This document shows positions 16,754 through 24,562 of a stretch of DNA of 64,000 nt, one piece after another (position 1 is the first letter of the stretch; every line of letters begins with the position of its first letter). The notes below the pieces were generated by a model. The model was not told the DNA's origin. It searched no databases and saw only the letters and a list, made by a program, of their open reading frames with translations. Both the position numbers and the translations under genes were made by a program. This DNA comes from Donghicola sp041224595 (GTDB taxonomy: Bacteria > Pseudomonadota > Alphaproteobacteria > Rhodobacterales > Rhodobacteraceae), in the NCBI RefSeq assembly GCF_041224595.1, contig NZ_JBGFGN010000162.1, forward strand, positions 186,001 to 250,000, in the 5' to 3' direction.

Positions 16754-17689
16754 TCAGTGTGACGGCAACCCCAGAATTCTGTGGCGCACCAGATTGAGGA
16801 GCGTCATCGCCGCCGCTGGCAGGACGCGGTGGCGTTTGGTGACGATCTGATAGGGCACGACAGTGACGGGGCGGGTCAGGGCAAGCTTTTGGAAATTCGC
16901 GGACACGGGGGGTTCCAGCATCATGTCCAGAACCTCTTGGGACATGGGGGCAACAGCGTCGGACTGGCTGACCAACGCAACGATCACCAGAAGCGACGAG
17001 GTCGTGATCACATCTTTTGGGGAATGCAGCCCCTCTTCGGCAAAGGCTGTTTCGATAGCGGCGCGGATCGGGGTGCCGCGGTCCTGCAAAATCCACGGCA
17101 AGTTTTCCAGCGCGGCCATGTCTACGGGGGCCTGACACAGCAGCGGATGACCATCGCGGACCAGCAGTCGCACCACTTCGTCTTGGGCAATCTCTACCGC
17201 GAAATCCCGCCAGTCGGCCGAGGCTGGGACCCGCCCCAGAACGAAATCCAGATCACCGCGATCTAGCGCTTGGATCAACTGCACAGATGGCGCCACCTCC
17301 ACCGAAATTTCGACCCCCGGCGCGTCGGACTTCAATTTCTGGATCGCGGGAACCAGCTGGCCAAGGGCAGGGCCGGTCACTGCTCCGACCCGCACAGTCC
17401 CACCTAAGCCGTCCTTCAGGTCATTGAATTCCTGCGACATTTTCCAGAGGTCGTTCGTGATGCGTTCGGCATGGCGGACCATCACCCAACCTGCGGGTGT
17501 CGGCTCCATCCCCTTGGGCGTGCGGTCAAAGAGTTTGGTGGACAGGTTCTTTTCGATCTCGGCCAACATGCGCGAGGCCGCAGGCTGGGTCATCTGGCAA
17601 ACGCCGGCGGCGACCTGCAATTGTCCGTGCGACGCCACTGCCGCAATCAGCCGCGCCTGTGCGGGCCGCAAATTCATCAGGTAGTCCAT
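16754..17689 (-). CDS. gbpR: LysR family regulator, GbpR-like
   Basis: A 311-residue LysR regulator. The helix-turn-helix is at residues 1-60 (HGQLQVAAGVCQMTQPAASR), and the ligand-binding domain starts near residue 90 (GTVRVGAVTGPALGQLVP). It is divergent from chvE with 135 bases between start codons. In Agrobacterium the LysR protein GbpR controls chvE in response to galactose, arabinose and fucose, so the position argues for the same job here. The 312 bases between alaX and this gene's 3' end hold the tRNA-Ser gene and otherwise nothing I recognise. Confidence 0.82.
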   Translation of the reverse strand: MDYLMNLRPAQARLIAAVASHGQLQVAAGVCQMTQPAASRMLAEIEKNLSTKLFDRTPKGMEPTPAGWVMVRHAERITNDLWKMSQEFNDLKDGLGGTVRVGAVTGPALGQLVPAIQKLKSDAPGVEISVEVAPSVQLIQALDRGDLDFVLGRVPASADWRDFAVEIAQDEVVRLLVRDGHPLLCQAPVDMAALENLPWILQDRGTPIRAAIETAFAEEGLHSPKDVITTSSLLVIVALVSQSDAVAPMSQEVLDMMLEPPVSANFQKLALTRPVTVVPYQIVTKRHRVLPAAAMTLLNLVRHRILGLPSH

Positions 17690-17697
17690 CAGTTACT

Positions 17698-17732
17698 TAC
17701 CAATATTGGAATGCAGAATACTTGTATTGGTA
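17698..17732. promoter_or_regulatory. Candidate LysR (GbpR) operator between gbpR and chvE
   Basis: Two arms, TACCAATA (17698-17705) and TATTGGTA (17725-17732), form a perfect inverted repeat, about 27 bases centre to centre. The left arm overlaps the palindrome CCAATATTGG, and AATAC-TT-GTATT lies between the arms. Such multi-site symmetry beside the LysR start codon is typical of LysR tetramer binding. Not tested. Confidence 0.5.
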
Positions 17733-17824
17733 TTTGAATGGTATGTCACGCCTCTCTACGGTTTTGGGCACGGCCAAAAGGTCGACAGGGGTGCAGGAGG
17801 ACGCACCCACAGGGAGGATACAAA

Positions 17825-18886
17825 ATGAAATTCATGAAATTCGCGGGTGCGCTCGCGATCTCTGCCGTTGCATTTGCAGCTGCCGCTGACGCCGCAGACA
17901 AAGGCACCGTTGGCATCTCCATGCCCACCAAGTCGTCGTCGCGCTGGATCTCGGACGGCAACTCGATGGTCGAACAGTTTCAGGCCGCGGGCTACGAAAC
18001 CGACCTGCAGTACGCAGAGGATGACATCCCCAACCAGTTGGCGCAGATCGAGAACATGATCACCAAAGGTGTGGACGTTCTGGTCATCGCAGCCATCGAC
18101 GGCACCACTCTGTCGAACGCGCTGGCGAACGCAGCCGCGTCGGACATCGACGTGATCGCCTATGACCGCCTGATCCGTGATTCCGGTGACGTCAGCTACT
18201 ATGCGACCTTTGACAACTTCAAAGTCGGCGTGCAGCAGGCGACCAGCGTTGTTGACGGCCTGAAAGAGCGCTTTGGCGATGGCCCTTATAACGTCGAACT
18301 GTTCGGCGGCTCGCCTGACGACAACAACGCCTACTTCTTCTACGACGGCGCGATGAGCGTTCTGCAGCCGATGATCGACAGCGGCGAGATCGTGATCCAG
18401 TCCGGCCAGATGGGCATGGACAAAGTGGGCACCCTGCGTTGGGATGGTGCGGTTGCTCAGGCGCGCATGGATAACATCCTGTCCGCCAACTACACTGACA
18501 AAGAAGTCCACGGCGTTCTGTCGCCCTATGACGGTCTGTCGATCGGCATTCTGTCCTCGCTCAAGGGCGTTGGCTATGGCTCGGGCGATCTGAAGATGCC
18601 GATCGTCTCCGGTCAGGACGCCGAAATCCCCTCGGTCAAGTCGATCCTCGCGGGCGAGCAGTACGCGACCGTCTTCAAAGACACCCGCGAACTGGCCCGT
18701 GTGACTGTTGGCATGGTCGAAGCGGTGCTGAACGATGCAGAGCCCGAAATCAACGACACCAGCACCTATGACAACGGCGTCAAAGTTGTGCCTTCCTACC
18801 TGCTGGAGCCGGTTCCGGTCGATGCCAGCAACTGGGAAGAGGTGCTGATCGGCTCGGGTTACTACACCGAAGACCAGATCAAGTAA
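17825..18886 (+). CDS. chvE: Multiple-sugar periplasmic binding protein ChvE
   Basis: Periplasmic sugar-binding protein of 353 residues. The ATG at 17825, after AGGGAGGATACAAA, gives a clean signal peptide (about 23 residues, ending ADA). The mature part is a type I periplasmic fold with an early MPTKSSSRWISDG motif, VLVIAAIDGTTLSNAL and ELFGGSPDDNNA, matching ChvE/MmsE-like proteins that bind arabinose, galactose, glucose and xylose. It is the first gene of the catabolic operon and is followed by a strong hairpin-plus-T run. In Agrobacterium ChvE also signals sugar to VirA; no virulence system is visible here. Confidence 0.92.
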   Translation: MKFMKFAGALAISAVAFAAAADAADKGTVGISMPTKSSSRWISDGNSMVEQFQAAGYETDLQYAEDDIPNQLAQIENMITKGVDVLVIAAIDGTTLSNALANAAASDIDVIAYDRLIRDSGDVSYYATFDNFKVGVQQATSVVDGLKERFGDGPYNVELFGGSPDDNNAYFFYDGAMSVLQPMIDSGEIVIQSGQMGMDKVGTLRWDGAVAQARMDNILSANYTDKEVHGVLSPYDGLSIGILSSLKGVGYGSGDLKMPIVSGQDAEIPSVKSILAGEQYATVFKDTRELARVTVGMVEAVLNDAEPEINDTSTYDNGVKVVPSYLLEPVPVDASNWEEVLIGSGYYTEDQIK

Positions 18887-18902
18887 TACCTCCCAAGGGT
18901 CT

Positions 18903-18938
18903 GGCCGCCTGCGTCCTCGGGTGTGGGCGGCCTTTTTT
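18903..18938 (+). terminator. Terminator/attenuator between chvE and gguA
   Basis: Stem GGCCGCC (18903-18909) with GGCGGCC (18926-18932), a 16-base loop and six T (18933-18938). It lies 17 bases after the chvE stop codon and 31 bases before gguA. Partial termination here would make more binding protein than transporter, as is common in binding-protein-first operons. Confidence 0.8.
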
Positions 18939-18968
18939 ATACAATTCCCACAGACGAGAATCAGCCTC

Positions 18969-20486
18969 ATGTCGATCCTTCTCGAAATGCGAGAGATCAC
19001 CAAGGAATTTCCCGGTGTCAAAGCGCTGGACCGCGTGAACCTGCAGGTGGCCGAAGGGGAAATCCACGCCATCTGCGGCGAGAATGGCGCAGGCAAGTCC
19101 ACCCTGATGAAGGTGCTGTCGGGCGTGTATCCCGCAGGCAGCTATGACGGCGAAATCCATTATGACGGCCAGTTGGCCGAGTTCCGCACCCTGCGCGACA
19201 GCGAGGACCGCGGCATCGTGATTATCCACCAAGAGCTTGCTCTGGTGCCCGAACTGTCGATCGCAGAGAACCTGTTCATCGGCAACGAGCGCGCCCAAAA
19301 GGGCGTCATGAACTGGCACGAAACCTTTCAGGAGACCGAGCAGCTCTTGAAAAAGGTCGGGCTAAAGGATTCACCTGGCACACAGGTCGACAAGATCGGC
19401 GTGGGCAAACAGCAGCTGGTCGAGATCGCGAAAGCCTTGGCCAAAGACGTGCGCTTGCTGATCCTAGACGAGCCGACAGCGGCCTTGCAAGAGAATGACA
19501 GCCGCAAGCTGCTTGATCTGATGCTGGAGCTGAAGGCGCAGGGTGTCACCTGCATCATCATCAGCCACAAGTTGAATGAAGTCCGCTATGTCGCTGATAG
19601 TGTGACAGTTATTCGCGATGGCATGACCGTCTCGACCTTGGACGCCAAGGCCGGATTGTCCGAAGATGACATTGTCCGTGACATGGTGGGCCGCGATATG
19701 TCCAACCGCTATCCGGACCGCGAACGCCGCGCTGGCGATCTGCTGCTCGAGGTCGAAGGCTGGAACGTCTGGCACCCCGAACACTCGGAACGTCAGGTGA
19801 TCAAGGACATCAGCTTTAACGTCCGCGCGGGCGAAGTCGTCGGGATTGCGGGGGTCATGGGCTCGGGTCGCACCGAATTGGCCATGTCAATCTTTGGCCA
19901 GAGTTGGGGGCGCAACATCAGCGGCACCGCGAAACTTCGGGGCAGCGCGATGGATGTCTCCACCGTGGACCGCGCCATCAACGGCGGCTTGGCTTACGTG
20001 ACCGAGGATCGCAAATCGCTGGGGCTCGTGCTGGACGAAACGATCCAGTTCAACACCACGCTGGCCAACCTTGAAGAGGTCTCGGCCAAGGGTGTGTTGA
20101 ACCCGAACGAGGAAACCAAGGCCGCCGAGTACTATCGCAAAGCCCTGCGCACCCGCACCCCCAGCGTTTTCCAGAAAGTCGGAAACCTGTCGGGCGGCAA
20201 CCAGCAGAAGGTCGTCCTTGGCAAGTGGCTGTTCACTGAACCAGAGGTTTTGATCCTCGACGAGCCTACGCGGGGCATCGACGTGGGCGCCAAATACGAA
20301 ATCTACGCGATCATCAACGAGCTGTCCGCCCAAGGCAAAGGTGTCGTGATGATCAGCTCTGAAATGCCCGAGCTACTGGGCATGTGCGATCGCATCTACG
20401 TCATGAACGAAGGGGCCTTCGTCGGCGAAATGCCAGCTGCCGAGGCCACCCAAGAGCGCATCATGTCGCTCATCGTCACGGAATAA
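18969..20486 (+). CDS. gguA: Multiple-sugar ABC transporter ATPase GguA (MmsA-type)
   Basis: A 505-residue cytoplasmic ATPase with two fused ABC domains, as in RbsA, XylG and MglA. The first has Walker A GENGAGKST at 37-45 and the Walker B ILDEPTAAL. The second, from about residue 255, has a degenerate Walker A (GVMGSGRTEL), the signature LSGGNQQKV and ILDEPTRGID, the usual asymmetry of this family. The start at 18969 is preferred to an in-frame ATG at 18921, which lies in the terminator. It works with GguB and ChvE to import monosaccharides. Confidence 0.92.
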   Translation: MSILLEMREITKEFPGVKALDRVNLQVAEGEIHAICGENGAGKSTLMKVLSGVYPAGSYDGEIHYDGQLAEFRTLRDSEDRGIVIIHQELALVPELSIAENLFIGNERAQKGVMNWHETFQETEQLLKKVGLKDSPGTQVDKIGVGKQQLVEIAKALAKDVRLLILDEPTAALQENDSRKLLDLMLELKAQGVTCIIISHKLNEVRYVADSVTVIRDGMTVSTLDAKAGLSEDDIVRDMVGRDMSNRYPDRERRAGDLLLEVEGWNVWHPEHSERQVIKDISFNVRAGEVVGIAGVMGSGRTELAMSIFGQSWGRNISGTAKLRGSAMDVSTVDRAINGGLAYVTEDRKSLGLVLDETIQFNTTLANLEEVSAKGVLNPNEETKAAEYYRKALRTRTPSVFQKVGNLSGGNQQKVVLGKWLFTEPEVLILDEPTRGIDVGAKYEIYAIINELSAQGKGVVMISSEMPELLGMCDRIYVMNEGAFVGEMPAAEATQERIMSLIVTE

Positions 20487-20498
20487 GGGAACACCGGA

Positions 20499-21710
20499 AT
20501 GACGAGCCAAAACAACGGTTTAAAATCCTATCTTTCAGCACATATGAAAGACTACGGCCTCTTGTTCGCGCTGATCGCGATCATGGCGTTTTTCCAGATT
20601 ATGACGGACGGCACGCTGATGCGGCCCGTCAACATCACCAACCTGTTCTTGCAAAACAGCTACATCATCGTGATGGCGTTGGGGATGCTGATCGTCATTG
20701 TGGCGGGGCATATCGACCTGTCCGTGGGGTCCGTCATGGGCTTTATCGGGGCCTTGGCGGCGGTGATGATCGTGAATTGGGACATGCCCGTGTGGGTGAC
20801 CATCCCGGTCTGCGTCACCTTGGGCGGCGTCATCGGCGCGGCGCAGGGCTACTGGGTGGCCTATTGGAAAATTCCCAGCTTTATTGCGACGTTGGCGGGC
20901 ATGCTTGTGTTCCGTGGGGCGTCCCTGTGGCTGCTCGAAGGGCAATCCGTGGGTCCGTTCCCCCAAAGCTTCCAAGTCCTGTCGACCGGCTTCATCGGCG
21001 ACTTCTTCAGCCGTGAAACCACCGCGCCGATTGCTGAACTCGTCGGGTCACGCAACTTCAATGTCCTGAGCCTGTCGGTCGGTGTCATCGCTGCCATGGT
21101 CATCGTGTGGCTCGGTCTGCGCCAACGCGCACGGGGCAAAGCCTATGGGATCGACGGCGAACCCAGCGCATTTTTCTGGGGCCGGAATATCATCGTCCTT
21201 GGCGCGCTGATCTTCCTATCATTCAAGCTGGCGACCTTCCGCGGCCTGCCGAACGTGCTGCTGACCATGGGCATCCTCATCGTCTTCTACGCCTTTGTGA
21301 CCGAAAAAACCGTGATTGGCCGCCGCATCTATGCCCTTGGCGGCAACGAGAAGGCTGCAAAGCTCTCGGGGATCAAAACCGAACGCCTGACCTTCTTTGC
21401 CTTTGTGAACATGGGCGTTCTGGCGGCGATTGCGGGCCTGATCTTTGCGGCGCGTCTGAACACCGCGACCCCCAAGGCCGGCTTCGGCATGGAGCTGGAC
21501 GTGATCGCAGCGGTCTTTATCGGCGGTGCGTCGATGTCCGGCGGCTCGGGCAAGATCGTGGGCGCTGTGGTCGGGGCCTTTATCATGGGCGTTCTGAACA
21601 ACGGCATGTCCATCCTTGGCATCGGGATCGATTACCAGCAGATGATCAAAGGCCTCGTGCTCTTGGCTGCTGTTGTCTTCGACGTCTACAACAAACAGAA
21701 GCAGGCCTAA
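20499..21710 (+). CDS. gguB: Multiple-sugar ABC transporter permease GguB (MmsB-type)
   Basis: A 403-residue inner-membrane permease of the RbsC/XylH family with about ten hydrophobic helices. Family motifs visible are GHIDLSVGSVMG near residues 68-80, GNEKAAKLSGI near 282-292 and GGASMSGGSGKI near the C-terminus. It starts 12 bases after gguA ends and is 4 bases ahead of gguC. It forms the membrane channel for the ChvE-bound sugars. Confidence 0.92.
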   Translation: MTSQNNGLKSYLSAHMKDYGLLFALIAIMAFFQIMTDGTLMRPVNITNLFLQNSYIIVMALGMLIVIVAGHIDLSVGSVMGFIGALAAVMIVNWDMPVWVTIPVCVTLGGVIGAAQGYWVAYWKIPSFIATLAGMLVFRGASLWLLEGQSVGPFPQSFQVLSTGFIGDFFSRETTAPIAELVGSRNFNVLSLSVGVIAAMVIVWLGLRQRARGKAYGIDGEPSAFFWGRNIIVLGALIFLSFKLATFRGLPNVLLTMGILIVFYAFVTEKTVIGRRIYALGGNEKAAKLSGIKTERLTFFAFVNMGVLAAIAGLIFAARLNTATPKAGFGMELDVIAAVFIGGASMSGGSGKIVGAVVGAFIMGVLNNGMSILGIGIDYQQMIKGLVLLAAVVFDVYNKQKQA

Positions 21711-21714
21711 GATC

Positions 21715-22680
21715 ATGCATTTGTCCGAACTCAAAGCCGGTGGTGTGATCGTCCGCAATGGCGACGACGCCCGCCTGATCCCCGCGATCAAAACCGTTTA
21801 CGGCTTGGCCGAACTGGCCGTAAACAAGGGCTGCAAGATCGCCGATGTGATCCCCGAAGGCGGGGAGCATGTCGACGTGGCGGCTTTGGCATCCGAGGGC
21901 AAGCTCGATGTCCCCGTCCGCCATCCCGAACCTGCGCGGATGTACCTGTGCGGCACGGGATTGACCCACCTTGGGTCCGCCTCGACCCGCAACGCGATGC
22001 ACGCAGCGGCCACCGAAGATGTGTCCGACTCCATGAAAATGTTCCAAATGGGTGTCGAGGGCGGCAAGCCCGCGGATGGTGCGGTCGGCGCGCAGCCCGA
22101 ATGGTTCTACAAAGGGCCGGGCACCGAGGCTGTCGCCCCCGGCGATCCGCTGCTGAGCCCCGGTTTTGCGCTAGACGGCGGGGAGGAACCCGAGATCGCG
22201 GGCTTCTACCTGATCGGAGCGGACGGCACGCCCAACCGCATTGGCTTTACCCTGTCGAACGAATTCTCGGATCACGTGACCGAACGGATCAACTATCTGT
22301 TCCTCGCTCATTCGAAACTGCGTCCGGCATCCTTTGGTCCCGAGCTTCTGGTTGGCGATCTGCCCCGCCACATTGAGGGCCGCAGCCGCATCCTGCGCGC
22401 GGGCGAGGTGATCTTTGATCAGCCCTTCGTGTCGGGCGAGGACAACATGTCCCACACCATCGCGAACCTTGAACACCACCATTTCAAATATGCGCCGTTC
22501 CGGCGGGCAGGGGATCTGCACGTCCACATGTTCGGCACCGCCACTTTGTCCTTCGGGGCTGGTGTGAAAACCGAAGATGGCGATGTGTTTGAAATCAGCG
22601 CGCCCGCGTTTGGCGCGCCCCTGTGCAACGCACTGCAGACGCAGGCCGATTGCGGCCTCATCACCACCCGCACTCTCTAA
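21715..22680 (+). CDS. gguC: GguC / AraD1 family protein (FAH-like fold)
   Basis: A 321-residue protein of the GguC/AraD1 type, related to fumarylacetoacetate-hydrolase-fold enzymes. The start at 21715 follows the gguB stop by 4 bases. Motifs include GLTHLGSASTRNAMH around residues 82-96 and the FAH-like metal region IGFTLSNEFSDH. It is encoded in nearly all chvE-gguAB operons. In this operon it is the only unassigned enzyme standing between 2-keto-3-deoxy-arabonate and the semialdehyde dehydrogenase, so I infer it dehydrates 2-keto-3-deoxy-L-arabonate to 2-oxoglutarate semialdehyde. That role is usually filled by a DHDPS-family enzyme, which is absent here. Confidence 0.85.
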   Translation: MHLSELKAGGVIVRNGDDARLIPAIKTVYGLAELAVNKGCKIADVIPEGGEHVDVAALASEGKLDVPVRHPEPARMYLCGTGLTHLGSASTRNAMHAAATEDVSDSMKMFQMGVEGGKPADGAVGAQPEWFYKGPGTEAVAPGDPLLSPGFALDGGEEPEIAGFYLIGADGTPNRIGFTLSNEFSDHVTERINYLFLAHSKLRPASFGPELLVGDLPRHIEGRSRILRAGEVIFDQPFVSGEDNMSHTIANLEHHHFKYAPFRRAGDLHVHMFGTATLSFGAGVKTEDGDVFEISAPAFGAPLCNALQTQADCGLITTRTL

Positions 22681-22698
22681 CGCTCCGGAGCTGACCCC

Positions 22699-24447
22699 AT
22701 GTCGACAAAGTTTACGCCCGCCCCTTGGCCCCGTCGTCTGCGCTCGCAGGAATGGTACGCGGGCAATTCGCGGGACACGATCTATCACCGCGGCTGGATG
22801 AAGAACCAAGGATACCCGCACGATCTGTTCGACGGACGCCCGATTATCGGCATCCTGAATACATGGTCGGACCTGACCCCCTGTAACGGCCACCTGCGCG
22901 AGCTGTCGGAAAAGGTGAAAGCCGGCATCTGGGAGGCTGGGGGCTTTCCGGTTGAAGTACCCGTGTTTAGCGCGTCGGAAAACACCTTCCGCCCCACGGC
23001 GATGATGTTCCGCAACCTTGCCGCCCTGTCGATCGAGGAAACCATTCGCGGGCAGCCCATTGATGGCGCGGTTCTTCTGGTCGGCTGTGACAAGACGACC
23101 CCAAGCCTGATGATGGCGGCTGCCTCCTGTGATATCCCGTCCATCGTTGTGACCGGCGGGCCGATGTTGAACGGCTATTTCCGTGGGGAACGCGTTGGCA
23201 GCGGAACGCATCTCTGGAAATTCTCCGAGGCGGTGAAAGCCGGAGAGATGACCCAAGAAGACTTCCTAGAGGCGGAGCAGAGCATGTCGCGCTCCTCTGG
23301 CACCTGCAACACCATGGGGACGGCGAGCACGATGGCCTCGATGGCCGAAGCTCTGGGTATGGCCCTGTCCGGCAACGCGGCCATTCCAGCGGTGGACAGC
23401 CGCCGCCGCGTGATGGCGCAGCTTTCGGGCCGCCGCATTGTGCAGATGGTCAAGGACGATTTGAAGCCTTCGGATATTATGACCAAAGAGGCCTTTGAGA
23501 ACGCAATCCGCTGCAACGGTGCAATTGGCGGCTCGACAAATGCCGTGATCCACTTGCTGGCGGTCGCAGGCCGTGTTGGCGTTGATCTGACGCTGGACGA
23601 CTGGGACCGCTGCGGTCGAGATGTGGCGACGATTGTGAACCTTATGCCGTCAGGTGAATACCTGATGGAAGAGTTCTTTTACGCGGGCGGTCTGCCTGTG
23701 GTCCTGAAACGCTTGGGCGAGGGCGACCAGCTTCACAAAGAGGCTCTGACCGTCTCTGGTGAAACAATCTGGGACGAGGTCAAGGACGTCGTCAATCACA
23801 ACGAAGATGTGATCGTGCCACTGGACAAGGCCCTGACCGATCAAGGCGGCATCGCTGTTCTGAAAGGCAACCTCGCGCCAAATGGCGCGGTACTGAAGCC
23901 ATCGGCGGCGAGCCCGAACCTCTTGCAGCACCGCGGGCGCGCTGTCGTGTTCGAGGATATCGATGACTACAAAGCCAAGATCAACGATCCGGATCTGGAT
24001 ATCGACGAGACCTGCGTGATGGTGCTGAAAAATTGCGGTCCCAAGGGTTATCCTGGCATGGCAGAGGTCGGAAACATGGGTCTGCCGCCAAAGGTTCTGA
24101 AGAAAGGCATCACCGATATGGTGCGCATTTCGGACGCGCGTATGTCGGGTACGGCCTATGGGACCGTGGTCCTGCACACCTCGCCCGAGGCGGCGGCAGG
24201 GGGGCCTCTGGCGGTGATCCGCGACGGGGACATGATCGAGATGGACGTGCCAAACCGTCGTTTGCACGTCGATATTTCCGAGGAAGAGATGGCCGCCCGT
24301 CTGGCCGCGTGGCACCCTGCGCATGAGCAGGCCGGCAGCGGGTATGCATGGCTGCATCAGACACATGTGCAAGGTGCTGACACTGGTGCTGACCTCGATT
24401 TCCTGAAAGGGTGCCGTGGGAATGCTGTTGGAAAAGACAGCCACTGA
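22699..24447 (+). CDS. Sugar-acid dehydratase, IlvD/EDD family (L-arabonate/D-galactonate)
   Basis: A 582-residue Fe-S dehydratase. Three cysteines fit the cluster ligands of pentonate dehydratases: Cys62 in PCNGH, Cys130 in GCDKTTP and Cys203 in GTCNTMG. It lacks nothing of the IlvD core but is placed in a sugar operon rather than beside branched-chain amino acid genes. L-arabonate dehydratases of this family from rhizobia are known also to accept D-galactonate and D-fuconate. Since no enolase-type galactonate dehydratase (DgoD) is present, I infer that this one enzyme serves both sugar routes. Confidence 0.88.
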   Translation: MSTKFTPAPWPRRLRSQEWYAGNSRDTIYHRGWMKNQGYPHDLFDGRPIIGILNTWSDLTPCNGHLRELSEKVKAGIWEAGGFPVEVPVFSASENTFRPTAMMFRNLAALSIEETIRGQPIDGAVLLVGCDKTTPSLMMAAASCDIPSIVVTGGPMLNGYFRGERVGSGTHLWKFSEAVKAGEMTQEDFLEAEQSMSRSSGTCNTMGTASTMASMAEALGMALSGNAAIPAVDSRRRVMAQLSGRRIVQMVKDDLKPSDIMTKEAFENAIRCNGAIGGSTNAVIHLLAVAGRVGVDLTLDDWDRCGRDVATIVNLMPSGEYLMEEFFYAGGLPVVLKRLGEGDQLHKEALTVSGETIWDEVKDVVNHNEDVIVPLDKALTDQGGIAVLKGNLAPNGAVLKPSAASPNLLQHRGRAVVFEDIDDYKAKINDPDLDIDETCVMVLKNCGPKGYPGMAEVGNMGLPPKVLKKGITDMVRISDARMSGTAYGTVVLHTSPEAAAGGPLAVIRDGDMIEMDVPNRRLHVDISEEEMAARLAAWHPAHEQAGSGYAWLHQTHVQGADTGADLDFLKGCRGNAVGKDSH

Positions 24448-24460
24448 GTGTGCTTTTGGC

Positions 24461-24505
24461 TGGGGGCGTGTGCCTCCGGCGGGAGTATTTTTGCAAAGAT
24501 GAAAG
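24461..24505. repeat. Dispersed hairpin-plus-box intergenic repeat, copy B
   Basis: Reads GGGGGC-GTGT-GCCTCC (hairpin with one G-T pair) followed by GGCGGGAGTATTTTTGCAAA and GATGAAAG. The box is the reverse complement of the TTTCATCTTTGC...ATAC box in copies A and C. It lies between the dehydratase and semialdehyde dehydrogenase genes inside the sugar operon. Confidence 0.65.
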
Positions 24506-24562
24506 ATGGAGCGTTTTGCGGGTTGGTTGTTGAGCTGGCTTGGAGCGCAGAGGAGATGAGAG

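Noticed and set aside
17756..19102. A 448-codon minus-strand frame opposite chvE
   Set aside because: It spans a terminator and the complete, signal-peptide-bearing chvE gene; no family features.
22171..23256. A 361-codon minus-strand frame opposite gguC and the dehydratase
   Set aside because: It covers parts of two well-supported plus-strand genes and shows no motifs.
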